From Pseudomonas sp. L5B5 (lineage in GTDB: Bacteria; Pseudomonadota; Gammaproteobacteria; Pseudomonadales; Pseudomonadaceae): a stretch of DNA of 64,000 nt. The notes below the pieces were generated by a model. It searched no databases. It saw only the letters and a list, made by a program, of their open reading frames with translations, and had not been told where the DNA came from. The position numbers and the translations under genes were made by a program. The stretch is from NCBI RefSeq assembly GCF_020520285.1, contig NZ_CP084742.1, positions 6,621,501 to 6,685,500 on the forward strand, given 5' to 3'. Below are positions 35,735 through 48,402 of the stretch, in pieces. The number at the start of each line of letters is the position of its first letter. Positions within the stretch are counted from its first letter, which is position 1.

Positions 35735-36415
35735 CTAGGAAAGCCATGTGGCGCGGCTCGGCTGGTCCAGATGATGTTTGAGGTAGTCGGCAAACTCCGT
35801 CCGGGTAATGGCGCGGGCCCCCAGGCTGTGCAGGTGGTCAGTGGGCATCTGGCAGTCGACCAGGACGAATCCCCAGGCCTTCAGCTGTTCGACCAGTGTC
35901 GCGAAACCTACCTTCGAGGCATTGTCGGCGCGGCTGAACATCGATTCGCCGAAGAACAACTGGCCCATGGCCAGCCCGTACAGCCCGCCCACCAGCGTGC
36001 CCTGGTCCCAGACTTCTACCGAGTGGGCGTGGCCTTGCCGGTGCAAGCGCAAGTAGGCCTGCTGCATCGCTTCGCTGATCCAGGTGCCGTCGGCGTAGGT
36101 CCTTGGTGCCGCGCAGGCACTGATGACTGCGGCGAAGTCCTGGTCGAAGGTGACCTGGTAGCGCTGCTTGCGCAGTAGTTTGCCGAGGCTGCGCGATACA
36201 TGCAGCTCGTCCGGAAACAGGACCGTGCGTGGGTCTGGAGACCACCAGAGGATGGGCTGGCCCTCGGAAAACCAGGGGAAGCAGCCGTGGCGATAGGCCT
36301 GGACCAGGCGCTCGGCCGACAGGTCGCCGCCCGCGGCCAGCAGGCCGTTGGGCTCGCGCATGGCCTTTTCCAGTGGGGGGAAGTCAAGGTTGTTGCGTTG
36401 TAACCAGGTCAGCAT
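35735..36415 (-). CDS. aat: Leucyl/phenylalanyl-tRNA--protein transferase
   Basis: The 226-residue product adds Leu or Phe to N-terminal Lys or Arg of proteins, marking them for ClpS-ClpAP. Family motifs are [39 protein letters not shown] and [12 protein letters not shown], and the aminoacyl-binding [19 protein letters not shown]. The start is ATG 36415 ([14 protein letters not shown]). Longer in-frame starts run into trxB and are rejected. The 70-bp gap after trxB contains an 8-bp GC hairpin (36447-36466) without a T run. Confidence 0.95.
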   Translation of the reverse strand: MLTWLQRNNLDFPPLEKAMREPNGLLAAGGDLSAERLVQAYRHGCFPWFSEGQPILWWSPDPRTVLFPDELHVSRSLGKLLRKQRYQVTFDQDFAAVISACAAPRTYADGTWISEAMQQAYLRLHRQGHAHSVEVWDQGTLVGGLYGLAMGQLFFGESMFSRADNASKVGFATLVEQLKAWGFVLVDCQMPTDHLHSLGARAITRTEFADYLKHHLDQPSRATWLS

Positions 36416-36485
36416 GGCGTCCAGACTTGCGGCAGGGGAGGGTGGCGGCGGGCCAGCGGGCCCGCCCCAAGCGTAGGGTGAGGCC

Positions 36486-37445
<960 letters not shown>

Positions 37446-37732
37446 TCATAAGCCTTTGTCACCAAAGAGAATGCATGCTCCAATTGAACACTACATGACA
37501 GGCAGGAAACGATGTCCGGCAGACCTTCCTGGCGTGGCATGGCGTGAACAAATCCGTACAATGTGACGATGCGCCAGGCTTATTCGCGATTGCACTGTTT
37601 CAGAAGCACGGGGCACAGTGTTAAAAGTAGCCCCAGTTACGCCGGTCAACTTTATTTACCTGCTCGGCCTGAGCAGTATCTGTGTAGTCAATCACCCGTT
37701 GGACGCGCCTCTGGCGCAGGAAAAGACGCGTT

Positions 37733-40141
37733 TTGAAGAAATCCACCGCAGCACCCAAACCCGTTGTTCCGCTCTGGCGTCAACAATTGCACTACCGGCT
37801 CAAGGAAGGTGCACTGATCGCCATCGGAGCCCTGTGCCTGTTCCTGATGATGGCACTTCTGACCTACGGCAAGGATGATCCGGGCTGGAGCCACAACAGC
37901 AAGATCGAGGATGTGCAGAATTTCGGTGGTCCCGCCGGCTCCTACAGCGCGGACATGCTGTTCATGGTGCTGGGTTATTTCGCCTATATCTTCCCGCTGC
38001 TGCTGGCGATCAAGACCTACCAGATTTTCCGCCAGCGTCATGAACCCTGGCAGTGGAGCGGCTGGCTGTTTTCCTGGCGGCTGATCGGGCTGGTGTTCCT
38101 GGTGCTGTCCGGCGCGGCGTTGGCGCACATCCATTTCCATGCTGCCACAGGCCTGCCGGCCGGAGCGGGCGGCGCCCTGGGCGAAAGCCTTGGTGACCTG
38201 GCCAAGAATGCCCTGAATGTGCAGGGCAGCACCCTGATGTTCATCGCCTTGTTCCTGTTCGGCCTGACGGTGTTCACCGACCTGTCCTGGTTCAAGGTCA
38301 TGGATGTCACGGGCAAGATCACCCTCGACCTGTTCGAGCTGGTCCATGGCGCGGCCAACCGCTGGTGGGATGAGCGCGTGGAGCGCAAGCAGCTGGTGGC
38401 GCAACTGCGCGAGGTGGATGCCCGGGTCGACGAGGTGGTGGCTCCAAGCGTCGCCGACAAGCGCGAGCAGGCCAAGGTCAAGGAACGCCTGATCGAGCGC
38501 GAGCAGGCCCTGAGCAAGCACATGTCCGAGCGCGAGAAACAGGTGCCTCCGGTGATCACGCCGGTCGCCACCAAGGCGCCGGAGCCGAGCAAGCGCGTGC
38601 AGAAGGAAAAACAGGTTCCCCTGTTCGTCGACAGCGCGGTGGAGGGCACCTTGCCGCCGATCTCGATCCTCGATCCGGCAGAAAAGAAACAGCTCAACTA
38701 TTCCCCCGAATCCCTGGCGGCCGTCGGCCACTTGCTGGAGATCAAGCTCAAGGAGTTCGGGGTCGAGGTCGCAGTGGACTCCATCCACCCCGGTCCGGTC
38801 ATCACCCGCTACGAAATCCAGCCGGCGGCGGGGGTCAAGGTCAGCCGGATCGCCAACCTGGCCAAGGACCTGGCGCGCTCTCTGGCCGTGACCAGCGTGC
38901 GCGTGGTGGAAGTGATTCCGGGCAAGACCACGGTGGGCATCGAGATTCCCAACGAGGACCGGCAGATCGTGCGTTTCTCCGAGGTGCTGTCCACCCCGGA
39001 ATACGACAACTTCAAATCCCCGGTCACCCTGGCCCTGGGCCACGATATCGGCGGCAAGCCGATCATCACCGACCTGGCGAAGATGCCGCACCTGTTGGTG
39101 GCCGGTACCACTGGTTCCGGCAAGTCGGTGGGGGTCAACGCCATGATCCTGTCGATCCTGTTCAAGTCCGGCCCCGAAGACGCCAAGCTGATCATGATCG
39201 ACCCGAAGATGCTCGAACTGTCGATCTACGAGGGTATTCCGCACCTGCTGTGCCCGGTGGTCACCGACATGAAGGATGCCGCCAATGCCCTGCGCTGGAG
39301 CGTGGCCGAGATGGAACGGCGCTACAAGCTCATGGCCAAGATGGGCGTGCGTAACCTTTCGGGCTTCAATGCCAAGGTCAAGGAAGCCGAGGAGGCCGGT
39401 ACTCCGCTGGCCGATCCGCTCTACAACCGCGAGAGCATTCACGATGAAGCGCCGCTGCTGACCAAGCTACCGACCATCGTGGTGGTGGTGGACGAGTTCG
39501 CCGACATGATGATGATCGTCGGCAAGAAGGTCGAAGAGCTGATCGCCCGTATCGCCCAGAAGGCGCGGGCCGCCGGTATCCACCTGATCCTGGCGACCCA
39601 GCGGCCGTCGGTGGACGTGATCACCGGCCTGATCAAGGCCAACATCCCGACCCGCATGGCGTTCCAGGTGTCGAGCAAGATCGACTCGCGGACCATCATC
39701 GACCAGGGCGGCGCCGAACAACTGCTGGGCCACGGTGACATGCTCTACATGCCGCCCGGCACCAGCCTGCCGATCCGTGTCCACGGCGCTTTCGTCTCCG
39801 ACGATGAAGTGCACCGCGTGGTGGAAGCCTGGAAGCTGCGCGGCGCGCCGGAGTACAACGATGACATCCTCAACGGTGTCGAAGAGGCGGGCAGCGGTTT
39901 CGAAGGCAGCAGCGGCGGTGGTGATGGCGATGACCCGGAGGCCGACGCGCTCTACGACGAAGCCGTACAGTTCGTGCTGGAAAGCCGCCGGGCTTCGATT
40001 TCCGCCGTGCAGCGCAAGCTGAAGATTGGTTACAACCGTGCCGCGCGGATGATCGAAGCCATGGAAATGGCCGGCGTAGTGACGGCAATGAATACCAACG
40101 GCTCCCGCGAAGTGCTGGCCCCGGGCCCGTCGCGCGACTGA
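37733..40141 (+). CDS. ftsK: DNA translocase FtsK
   Basis: FtsK anchors at the division septum and pumps DNA to resolve chromosome dimers with XerCD at dif. The 802-residue product has an N-terminal four-helix membrane domain (about 20-190), a relatively short charged linker, and the C-terminal motor with Walker A GTTGSGKS at 458-465, Walker [13 protein letters not shown], and the KOPS-reading winged-helix gamma domain at the end ([23 protein letters not shown]). The start appears to be TTG at 37733, preceded by AGGAAAA; no ATG or GTG occurs in frame between the upstream stop (37685-37687) and this point. Confidence 0.96.
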   Translation: MKKSTAAPKPVVPLWRQQLHYRLKEGALIAIGALCLFLMMALLTYGKDDPGWSHNSKIEDVQNFGGPAGSYSADMLFMVLGYFAYIFPLLLAIKTYQIFRQRHEPWQWSGWLFSWRLIGLVFLVLSGAALAHIHFHAATGLPAGAGGALGESLGDLAKNALNVQGSTLMFIALFLFGLTVFTDLSWFKVMDVTGKITLDLFELVHGAANRWWDERVERKQLVAQLREVDARVDEVVAPSVADKREQAKVKERLIEREQALSKHMSEREKQVPPVITPVATKAPEPSKRVQKEKQVPLFVDSAVEGTLPPISILDPAEKKQLNYSPESLAAVGHLLEIKLKEFGVEVAVDSIHPGPVITRYEIQPAAGVKVSRIANLAKDLARSLAVTSVRVVEVIPGKTTVGIEIPNEDRQIVRFSEVLSTPEYDNFKSPVTLALGHDIGGKPIITDLAKMPHLLVAGTTGSGKSVGVNAMILSILFKSGPEDAKLIMIDPKMLELSIYEGIPHLLCPVVTDMKDAANALRWSVAEMERRYKLMAKMGVRNLSGFNAKVKEAEEAGTPLADPLYNRESIHDEAPLLTKLPTIVVVVDEFADMMMIVGKKVEELIARIAQKARAAGIHLILATQRPSVDVITGLIKANIPTRMAFQVSSKIDSRTIIDQGGAEQLLGHGDMLYMPPGTSLPIRVHGAFVSDDEVHRVVEAWKLRGAPEYNDDILNGVEEAGSGFEGSSGGGDGDDPEADALYDEAVQFVLESRRASISAVQRKLKIGYNRAARMIEAMEMAGVVTAMNTNGSREVLAPGPSRD

Positions 40142-40210
40142 TCCCTGTTTCGATATGAGCGGTGTGATGTCACGCCGCTCGCACACCCATCCAATTGAAC
40201 GAGGAATTCC

Positions 40211-40834
40211 ATGCGCCTGATTCGCATGTTGCTGCTGCCGGTCCTGGCTGTGACCACCCTGTCGGTCCACGCCGATCCCAAGGATGTGGCTCGCCTGACC
40301 CAGTTGCTGGAAAAGTCCCAGACCCTGAGCGCGCGTTTCTCGCAGCTGACCCTCGACGGCAGCGGCACCCAGCTGCAGGAAACCGCCGGTGAAATGTCCC
40401 TGCAGCGCCCGGGCCTGTTCTACTGGCACACCGATGCGCCACAAGAGCAGTTGATGGTTTCCGACGGCCAGAAAGTCTCCCTGTGGGACCCGGACCTGGA
40501 ACAGGTGACCATCAAGAAGCTCGACCAGCGCCTGACCCAGACCCCGGCCCTGTTGCTCTCCGGCGACGTGTCGAAGATCAGTGAAAGCTTCGACATCACC
40601 TCCAAGGAAGCGGGCGGCGTCATGGATTTCGTCCTCAAGCCCAAGACCCGCGATACGCTGTTCGACAGCCTGCGCCTGTCGTTTCGCAACGGCATGATCA
40701 ACGACATGCAACTGATCGACAGTGTTGGCCAGCGCACCAATATCCTGTTTACCGGCGTCAAGGCCAACGAGAAGATCCCGGCCTCCAGGTTCAAGTTCGA
40801 CATCCCCAAGGGTGCCGACGTGATCCAAGAGTAA
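40211..40834 (+). CDS. lolA: Outer-membrane lipoprotein carrier protein LolA
   Basis: This periplasmic chaperone moves lipoproteins from LolCDE to LolB. The 207-residue precursor has a Sec signal peptide ([20 protein letters not shown], cleaved after Ala21, mature DPKDVARL). The half-barrel residues appear as [35 protein letters not shown] and the C-terminal PKGADVIQE. It follows ftsK by 69 bp, a gap containing a 10-bp hairpin (40157-40180), and has AGGA 7 bp before the ATG. The ftsK-lolA-rarA order is standard for Pseudomonas. Confidence 0.95.
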   Translation: MRLIRMLLLPVLAVTTLSVHADPKDVARLTQLLEKSQTLSARFSQLTLDGSGTQLQETAGEMSLQRPGLFYWHTDAPQEQLMVSDGQKVSLWDPDLEQVTIKKLDQRLTQTPALLLSGDVSKISESFDITSKEAGGVMDFVLKPKTRDTLFDSLRLSFRNGMINDMQLIDSVGQRTNILFTGVKANEKIPASRFKFDIPKGADVIQE

Positions 40835-40865
40835 GCCACTGCACCCGAGGTTTCGAAGGTAGTCC

Positions 40866-42187
40866 ATGGACCTGTTTCGTAGTGCCCCGATCGCCCAGCC
40901 CCTGGCCGCACGCCTGCGTGCGACCAACCTGGACGAGTACGTCGGCCAGCAGCATCTGCTGGCCCGGGGCAAGCCGCTGCGCGAGGCCCTGGAGCAGGGC
41001 GCCCTGCATTCGATGATCTTCTGGGGCCCGCCCGGGGTCGGCAAGACCACCCTGGCGCGGCTGCTGGCGGAGGTCTCGGATGCCCACTTCGAAACCGTCT
41101 CGGCGGTGCTGGCCGGGGTCAAGGAGATCCGCCAGGCGGTGGAGATCGCCAAGCAGCAGGCCGGCCAGTACGGTCGGCGCACGATCCTGTTCGTCGATGA
41201 AGTGCATCGCTTCAACAAGTCGCAACAGGACGCCTTCCTGCCCTACGTGGAAGACGGCACCCTGATCTTCATCGGGGCCACCACGGAAAACCCCTCCTTC
41301 GAGCTCAACAACGCCTTGCTCTCCCGGGCCCGGGTCTACGTGCTCAAGAGCCTGGACGAGGCAGCCCTGGGCAGCCTGGTGCAGCGTGCCCTGAGCGAAG
41401 AGAGGGGGCTGGGCAAACGCCAGCTGAGTCTCAGCGATGAGGGCTTTCAGATGCTGCTGTCGGCGGCCGACGGCGATGGCCGGCGGATGCTCAACCTGCT
41501 GGAGAACGCCTCGGACCTGGCGGAAGACGGTGGCGAGATCGGCATCGACCTGCTGCAAAGCCTGCTGGGTGACACCCGTCGGCGTTTCGACAAGGGCGGC
41601 GAGGCCTTCTACGACCAGATTTCCGCCCTGCACAAATCCGTGCGCGGCTCCAACCCCGACGGTGCCCTGTACTGGTTCGCGCGCATGCTCGACGGCGGCT
41701 GCGACCCGCTGTACCTGGCCCGTCGCGTGGTGCGCATGGCCAGCGAAGACATCGGCAACGCCGACCCCCGGGCCTTGAGTCTGTGCCTGGCCGCCTGGGA
41801 TGTGCAGGAGCGCCTGGGCAGCCCGGAAGGGGAGCTGGCGGTGGCCCAGGCCATCACCTACCTGGCCTGCGCGCCGAAAAGCAATGCGGTGTACATGGGT
41901 TTCAAGGCCGCCATGCGTGCCGCTGCCGAGCACGGTTCGCTGGAAGTGCCGATCCACCTGCGCAACGCTCCAACCAAGCTGATGAAGCAATTGGGCTATG
42001 GCGACGAATACCGTTACGCCCACGATGAACCGGACGCCTATGCCGCCGGTGAAGACTACTTTCCCGAAGAACTCGAACCCTTGCCCCTCTACCAGCCGGT
42101 GCCCCGCGGCCTGGAGTTGAAGATCGGCGAGAAGCTCAAGCACCTGGCGGCCCTGGACCGGGCCAGCCCCCTGCAGCGGAGAAAACC

Positions 42188-42191
<4 letters not shown>
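40866..42191 (+). CDS. rarA: Replication-associated recombination protein RarA (MgsA)
   Basis: The 441-residue AAA+ ATPase is related to clamp loaders and acts at stalled forks. Walker A is GPPGVGKT at 54-61 and Walker [11 protein letters not shown] with Asp111-Glu112, then [14 protein letters not shown] as sensor 1. The C-terminal tetramerisation domain starts around residue 250 ([21 protein letters not shown]). It lies 31 bp after lolA, and its stop codon overlaps the crcB start by 4 bp. Confidence 0.95.
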
Positions 42192-43859
<1,668 letters not shown>

Positions 43860-45254
43860 ATGGAATTCCTGCCGCTGTTTCACAACCTTCGCGGCAGTCG
43901 TGTGTTGGTGGTCGGTGGAGGGGAGATTGCCTTGCGCAAATCCCGTCTGCTGGCCGATGCCGGTGCGCAGCTGCGGGTGGTCGCACCTGAAATAGAAGCG
44001 CAATTGCAGGAACTGATCGTCGCCAGCGGCGGTGAGTCCCTGCGGCGCGGGTATGTCGAGGCGGATCTGGATGGTTGCACCCTGATCATTGCCGCCACCG
44101 ATGACGAACCCCTCAATGCCCAAGTGTCCGCCGATGCCCATCGGCGCTGCGTCCCGGTCAATGTGGTGGATGCGCCAGCCCTGTGCAGCGTGATCTTCCC
44201 GGCCATCGTCGATCGTTCGCCGCTGGTCATCGCAGTGTCCAGTGGCGGCGATGCGCCGGTGCTGGCACGGTTGATCCGGGCCAAGCTGGAAACCTGGATT
44301 CCTTCCACCTATGGCCAACTGGCCGGGCTGGCGGCGCGCTTCCGTGCCCAGGTCAAAGGCCTGTTTCCGGATGTGCAGCAACGCCGAGCGTTCTGGGAGG
44401 ACGTGTTCCAAGGCCCCATTGCTGATCGCCAACTGGCGGGGCAGGGGGCTGAGGCCGAACGTCTGCTGGAGGCCAAGATCGCTGGCAAGGCGCCTCACGC
44501 GCCGGGCGAGGTGTACCTGGTGGGCGCGGGGCCGGGCGATCCGGACCTGCTGACCTTCCGGGCCCTGCGCCTGATGCAGCAGGCCGACGTGGTGCTCTAC
44601 GACCGCCTGGTGGCTCCGGCGATCCTCGAGCTGTGCCGCCGCGATGCCGAACGCATCTACGTGGGCAAGCGTCGCGCTGATCATGCGGTGCCCCAGGACC
44701 AGATCAACCAGCAGTTGGTGACCCTGGCCAAGCAAGGCAAGCGCGTGGTGCGGCTCAAGGGCGGTGATCCGTTCATCTTCGGCCGGGGTGGCGAAGAGAT
44801 CGAGGAGCTGGCGGCCCAGGGCATCGCTTTCCAGGTGGTGCCGGGGATCACCGCGGCCAGCGGTTGCTCTGCCTATGCCGGGATACCGCTGACTCACCGC
44901 GACTACGCCCAGTCGGTGCGTTTTGTCACCGGCCACCTCAAGGATGGCACGACCAACCTGCCGTGGGCCGACCTGGTGGCGCCGGCCCAGACCGTGGTGT
45001 TCTACATGGGCCTGGTGGGGCTGCCGATCATCTGCGAGCAGTTGATCAAGCACGGCCGCAGTGCCGATACGCCGGCGGCGCTGATCCAGCAGGGCACCAC
45101 CAGCAACCAGCGGGTGTTCACCGGAACCCTGGCGAACCTGCCCACCCTGGTGGCGGAACACGAAGTGCATGCCCCGACCCTGGTGATCGTCGGCGAAGTG
45201 GTCCAGCTGCGCGAGAAGCTGGCCTGGTTCGAAGGCGCTCAGTCAGACGTCTGA
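43860..45254 (+). CDS. cysG: Siroheme synthase (fused dehydrogenase/ferrochelatase and uroporphyrinogen-III methyltransferase)
   Basis: The three-activity enzyme makes siroheme for sulfite and nitrite reductases. The N-terminal CysG-B half (about 1-200) has the NAD-binding [22 protein letters not shown]; the C-terminal CysG-A half (about 215-464) has the SAM-binding [19 protein letters not shown] and [17 protein letters not shown]. The 464-residue length is the full fusion. It begins at the base directly after the serS stop codon, so ribosomes can re-initiate. In E. coli it is with nir genes; next to serS is the Pseudomonas arrangement. Confidence 0.96.
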   Translation: MEFLPLFHNLRGSRVLVVGGGEIALRKSRLLADAGAQLRVVAPEIEAQLQELIVASGGESLRRGYVEADLDGCTLIIAATDDEPLNAQVSADAHRRCVPVNVVDAPALCSVIFPAIVDRSPLVIAVSSGGDAPVLARLIRAKLETWIPSTYGQLAGLAARFRAQVKGLFPDVQQRRAFWEDVFQGPIADRQLAGQGAEAERLLEAKIAGKAPHAPGEVYLVGAGPGDPDLLTFRALRLMQQADVVLYDRLVAPAILELCRRDAERIYVGKRRADHAVPQDQINQQLVTLAKQGKRVVRLKGGDPFIFGRGGEEIEELAAQGIAFQVVPGITAASGCSAYAGIPLTHRDYAQSVRFVTGHLKDGTTNLPWADLVAPAQTVVFYMGLVGLPIICEQLIKHGRSADTPAALIQQGTTSNQRVFTGTLANLPTLVAEHEVHAPTLVIVGEVVQLREKLAWFEGAQSDV

Positions 45255-45303
45255 AAAAAACCGTCGCCGTCATTCGTTTCCTGCTGGAAACCCACGACGG
45301 CGA
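45254..45303 (-). terminator. Terminator of the GST gene
   Basis: TCGCCGTC (45264-45271) pairs with GACGGCGA (45296-45303) around a long loop. On the minus strand the stem is followed by GG and a run of seven T residues. It also touches the cysG stop codon. Confidence 0.7.
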
Positions 45304-45322
45304 TGGCGCTTTCCCCCAGCAA

Positions 45323-46324
45323 TCAGTCCCTCTGCCACACCCCACGCCCGTCCAGACGCTGCCGATCATAGCTGGTGTTGAAGTCCTGCAGCGGCCCCTT
45401 GGGCACGATCCCGGTGGGATTGATGGTGGCATGGCTGGCGTAGTAGTGCCCTTTGATATGGGCAAAATCCACCGTTTCGGCGATTCCCGGCCACTGGTAC
45501 AGCTCCCGCAGCCAGTTCGACAGGTTCGGATAGTCGGCGATTCGTCGCAGGTTGCACTTGAAGTGGCCGTGGTACACCGCGTCGAAACGGATCAGCGTGG
45601 TGAACAAGCGCACATCGGCTTCGGTCAGGCGATCCCCAGCCAGGTAGCGCTGCCGGTCGAGCAAGCGCTCCAGCTCATCGAGTTCGGCGAACACATCATC
45701 GAACGCCGCCTCGTAGGCCTTTTGTGAGGTGGCGAAGCCGGCGCGGTACACGCCGTTGTTCAGGGCTGGATAGATACGCCCGTTGAGTGTTTCGATCTCG
45801 CTGCGCAAGGGCTGCGGATAAAAGTCCAGGGTATTGCCGGTCAGGCCGTCAAAGGCGCTGTTGAACATGCGGATGATCTCCGCCGATTCGTTGCTGACGA
45901 TGCATTGGCGCTGTTTGTCCCACAGCACCGGCACGGTAACGCGACCGGTGTAGTCCGCTGTGTCGGCGGTATAGCGCTGGTGCAGGAAATCGAAGGAGTC
46001 CAGGGGATCGCCGCTGGAGCCGAAGGCTTTGTCGAAGGTCCAGCCGTTCTCGCGCATCAGCCAGCTGACCACAGACACGTCGATTAGCTGTTCCAGCCCC
46101 TTGAGCTTGCGCAGGATCAGTGTGCGATGGGCCCACGGGCAGGCCAGGGAGACATAAAGATGGTAGCGCCCGGCCTCGGCGGCAAAACCGCCCTCACCGC
46201 TGGGGCCTGGGCGGCCATCGGCGGTGACCCAGTTGCGACGTTGCGCCTGTTCCCGTTGGAAGGCCCCGTCCTTGCCGCTTTCGTACCACTGGTCATGCCA
46301 GCGCCCTTCGATCAGCAGACCCAT
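45323..46324 (-). CDS. Xi-class glutathione S-transferase (glutathionyl-hydroquinone reductase)
   Basis: The 333-residue product has the family hallmark YVSLACPWAHRTLILRKLKG, with catalytic Cys62, in an N-terminal thioredoxin-like domain, and a helical C-terminal domain (YLAGDRLTEADVRLFTTLIRFD). These enzymes remove glutathione from glutathionyl-hydroquinones, which can arise from aromatic compounds. It resembles E. coli YqjG. The start is ATG 46324. It is 88 bp downstream of ybiB on the same strand but has a dyad upstream that may mark its own promoter. Confidence 0.93.
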   Translation of the reverse strand: MGLLIEGRWHDQWYESGKDGAFQREQAQRRNWVTADGRPGPSGEGGFAAEAGRYHLYVSLACPWAHRTLILRKLKGLEQLIDVSVVSWLMRENGWTFDKAFGSSGDPLDSFDFLHQRYTADTADYTGRVTVPVLWDKQRQCIVSNESAEIIRMFNSAFDGLTGNTLDFYPQPLRSEIETLNGRIYPALNNGVYRAGFATSQKAYEAAFDDVFAELDELERLLDRQRYLAGDRLTEADVRLFTTLIRFDAVYHGHFKCNLRRIADYPNLSNWLRELYQWPGIAETVDFAHIKGHYYASHATINPTGIVPKGPLQDFNTSYDRQRLDGRGVWQRD

Positions 46325-46406
46325 GGAATGCTCCTCAGCTGTTGTGCGTTGGAGTGCAGTCTATGCCCCTGGGGTCGAACAAAAAGCGCAAAGCATGGGC
46401 GGTTTT

Positions 46407-46423
46407 GATCGATTAAATCGATC
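46407..46423. promoter_or_regulatory. Dyad at the ybiB end, about 85 bp upstream of the GST gene
   Basis: GATCGATT-A-AATCGATC is an 8-bp perfect inverted repeat with one central base. It contains a T-N11-A core of the kind LysR-type regulators use. It overlaps the ybiB stop codon and has no T run on the minus strand, so it is not a simple terminator. A regulator-binding role for the GST gene is inference; no regulator gene is adjacent. Confidence 0.35.
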
Positions 46424-47414
46424 TGTCCCGGGCATCCCAGTACTGCTGGGCGAGGACGAAGGCCTGCTCCCGGGGCGTGCCCAGGCCGCGCAAGGCCAGG
46501 GCCATGGTGGCCAGCAGGGCCAATTGCGGGTAGCTGTCCTGTACCTCGCCGCGCCACAGCGCCTTCAGGTGCTCGGGTTCCAGGCTCGAAGGTTTCACAT
46601 GGCGTTGTGCCGACAGCGCTGGCCATTCCTCATCCCAACTGACTCCGCCGGTGCTGCCGTACAGGTGGCTGATGGTGTCCGGGTTGATCTCGATCTCGCC
46701 GCCGTCGCCCTTGACGACGATCACGTTGTCACCCAGCAGGCCGCTGGCCTCGCGGTGCACAGCCTGGTAGCCGGGATGGAAGATGCTCTGCAGGCCGCAA
46801 CGGGCGCCCAGGGGATTGAGCAGGCGCGCCAGGGAGTGGATCGGCGAGCGCAGCCCGAGAATATTGCGCAGGTCGATCATGCGTTGCAGTTGGGGTGCCC
46901 AGTCTGCCAGGGGAATGAACGCCAGGTTGCCCTGGTCCAGGGCGGCGCCTACCGCCTGCCAGTCACGGCACAGGGGAATCCCCAGGGGCTCCAGCAGTTG
47001 CTCGGTGTACAGGCGCCCGGCGGTGTGCGCGCCGGCGCCGTGGAGCAGGATGCGCACACCGTTCTGGGCCAGGCATTTGGCCGCCAGCAGGTACCAGGGC
47101 AGGTGACGCGTCTTGCCGGCGTAGCTGGGCCAATCCAGGTCGACGCTGATGGCGGGGGCGTTCAGGCGTTCGCGCAAGGCCTGGGTGAAGCCGGCCAGTT
47201 CCTCCGCGCTTTCCTCCTTGTGCCGCAGCAGCATGAGGAAGGCGCCCAGTTGGGTGTCTTCGACCTGTTCGTCCAGCAGCATGCCCATGGCTTGCCGTGC
47301 TTCCTCCCGGGTCAGGCCACGCGCGCCGCGTTTGCCCTTGCCAAGAATGCGCACGAACTGGGCGAACGGATGTTCTTCGGGAGTTTCGGTGAACAGTGGG
47401 GTTGAATCGTTCAT
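46413..47414 (-). CDS. ybiB: YbiB/TrpD2-type glycosyl transferase-fold protein
   Basis: The 333-residue product has the anthranilate phosphoribosyltransferase fold of TrpD2 proteins: an N-terminal helical domain (FAQFVRILGKGKRGARGLTREEARQAMGMLL) and a C-terminal domain with GVRILLHGAGA and LLGDNVIVVKGDGGEIEINP. The phosphoribosyl-diphosphate motif of real TrpD is not evident; E. coli YbiB is reported to bind nucleic acid instead. The ATG at 47414 overlaps the tusE stop by 4 bp, so it is translationally coupled to the Tus operon. The long upstream extension in frame is rejected because it lies in tusE. Confidence 0.88.
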   Translation of the reverse strand: MNDSTPLFTETPEEHPFAQFVRILGKGKRGARGLTREEARQAMGMLLDEQVEDTQLGAFLMLLRHKEESAEELAGFTQALRERLNAPAISVDLDWPSYAGKTRHLPWYLLAAKCLAQNGVRILLHGAGAHTAGRLYTEQLLEPLGIPLCRDWQAVGAALDQGNLAFIPLADWAPQLQRMIDLRNILGLRSPIHSLARLLNPLGARCGLQSIFHPGYQAVHREASGLLGDNVIVVKGDGGEIEINPDTISHLYGSTGGVSWDEEWPALSAQRHVKPSSLEPEHLKALWRGEVQDSYPQLALLATMALALRGLGTPREQAFVLAQQYWDARDRSI

Positions 47415-47746
47415 AGGCAGTTGGTCGGCTTCGGCAGGCCCGCCAGCTTGGCGGCAAGTTTGGCGGGAGTGCCCTTGAACAGGCGGTTCAGGTGCAGGCT
47501 GTTGCCCTTGTCCGGGCCCAGCTTGAGGGCGGTGTACTTGATCAGCGGGCGAGTGGCCGGGGACAACTGGAACTCCTTGTAGAAGCCCTGCAGCAGTTCG
47601 AGGATCTCCCAGTGCTCCGGACTCAGCTCCAGTTCCTCGTTGGCGGCCAGGGCTTGCGCCACCTCGGCGGACCAGTCGTCGAGGTTGACCAGGTAGCCGT
47701 CCTTGTCCAGTTCGATGGCGCGAGCGCCTACGGTCAGGGTGCTCAT
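47411..47746 (-). CDS. tusE: Sulfurtransferase TusE (DsrC family)
   Basis: The 111-residue product accepts sulfur from TusD and passes it to MnmA for tRNA s2U34 synthesis. DsrC-family features are LDKDGYLVNLDDWSAEVAQAL, LSPEHWEILELLQGFYKEF and the C-terminal arm with the active Cys110 as the penultimate residue (PKPTNCL). Overlaps of 4 bp with both tusB and ybiB show tight coupling. Confidence 0.93.
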   Translation of the reverse strand: MSTLTVGARAIELDKDGYLVNLDDWSAEVAQALAANEELELSPEHWEILELLQGFYKEFQLSPATRPLIKYTALKLGPDKGNSLHLNRLFKGTPAKLAAKLAGLPKPTNCL

Positions 47747-48039
47747 AGCCAGGTATTGACCTTGTCATGCTGGATCGACAGTTCGACGAAACCCGGGTAG
47801 TCCACGGCCACGGCCCAGGCGGGCAGGGCCAGGCCACGGGCGTTCAGGTCCTCTTCGAGCACGTACAGATTCAAACCGCTACGGGTGCTCAGTTCGCTGC
47901 AGATGGCGCTGCCCGGTTGCAGGGCGTAGGCGGCATCGCCGCACAGTAGCAGGCCATCGGCGCTGCCCAGCAGGCGCAGGCAGCTGTCCAGGCGGGTGTC
48001 GGTGAAGGGTGAGTGGGACAACACATGCAAGGTCGACAT
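47743..48039 (-). CDS. tusB: Sulfurtransferase complex subunit TusB
   Basis: The 98-residue DsrH-like subunit is part of the TusBCD hexamer. It reads LHVLSHSPFTDTRLDSCLRLLGSADGLLLCGDAAYAL and ends in HDKVNTWL, matching family length and ends. The start ATG shares one base with the tusC stop codon, and the gene overlaps tusE by 4 bp. Confidence 0.9.
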   Translation of the reverse strand: MSTLHVLSHSPFTDTRLDSCLRLLGSADGLLLCGDAAYALQPGSAICSELSTRSGLNLYVLEEDLNARGLALPAWAVAVDYPGFVELSIQHDKVNTWL

Positions 48040-48401
48040 CAGAGGGTAATCACCTGGTCAAAGCGGTCGATGATCCCGGCCAGTTCCGGGGCGTCCAGCA
48101 GCTGTACAGCGTCAAGGCTCAAGGCCGCCGGGTCGAGGCCGCGGGCAGCGATGCTGGCGTTGCAGGCAAACAATTCGTCGACGCCGAACAACGACAGCGC
48201 CTGCAGGTTGGCGCTCAGGTCCTTCTGGCGCAGCAGCGAGGCCTGTTGCCCGGGCGCCAGTTGCAGCACGCCATCGTCGAGAAACAGCAGGCCGATGGGC
48301 AAGTCGAAGGCACCGCCGGCCAGGACGATATCCAGTGCCTCCCGGGCGCCGGGGCCGGACCACGGCGCCTGGCGGCTGATCAACAACAGGGATTTGGCCA
48401 T
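48039..48401 (-). CDS. tusC: Sulfurtransferase complex subunit TusC
   Basis: The 120-residue DsrF-like subunit is a structural partner of TusB and TusD. Residues such as KSLLLISRQAPWSGPGAREALDIVLAGGAFDLPIGLLFLDDGV (in pieces) and SLFGVDELFACNASIAARGL are typical. ATG 48401 is one base past the tusD stop codon. An in-frame ATG at 48416 would overlap tusD and is less likely. Confidence 0.9.
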   Translation of the reverse strand: MAKSLLLISRQAPWSGPGAREALDIVLAGGAFDLPIGLLFLDDGVLQLAPGQQASLLRQKDLSANLQALSLFGVDELFACNASIAARGLDPAALSLDAVQLLDAPELAGIIDRFDQVITL

Positions 48402-48402
48402 G

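Noticed and set aside
37618..37878. An 86-codon plus-strand frame crossing the ftsK start
   Set aside because: It overlaps the first 146 bp of ftsK in another frame and has no domain or supporting context.
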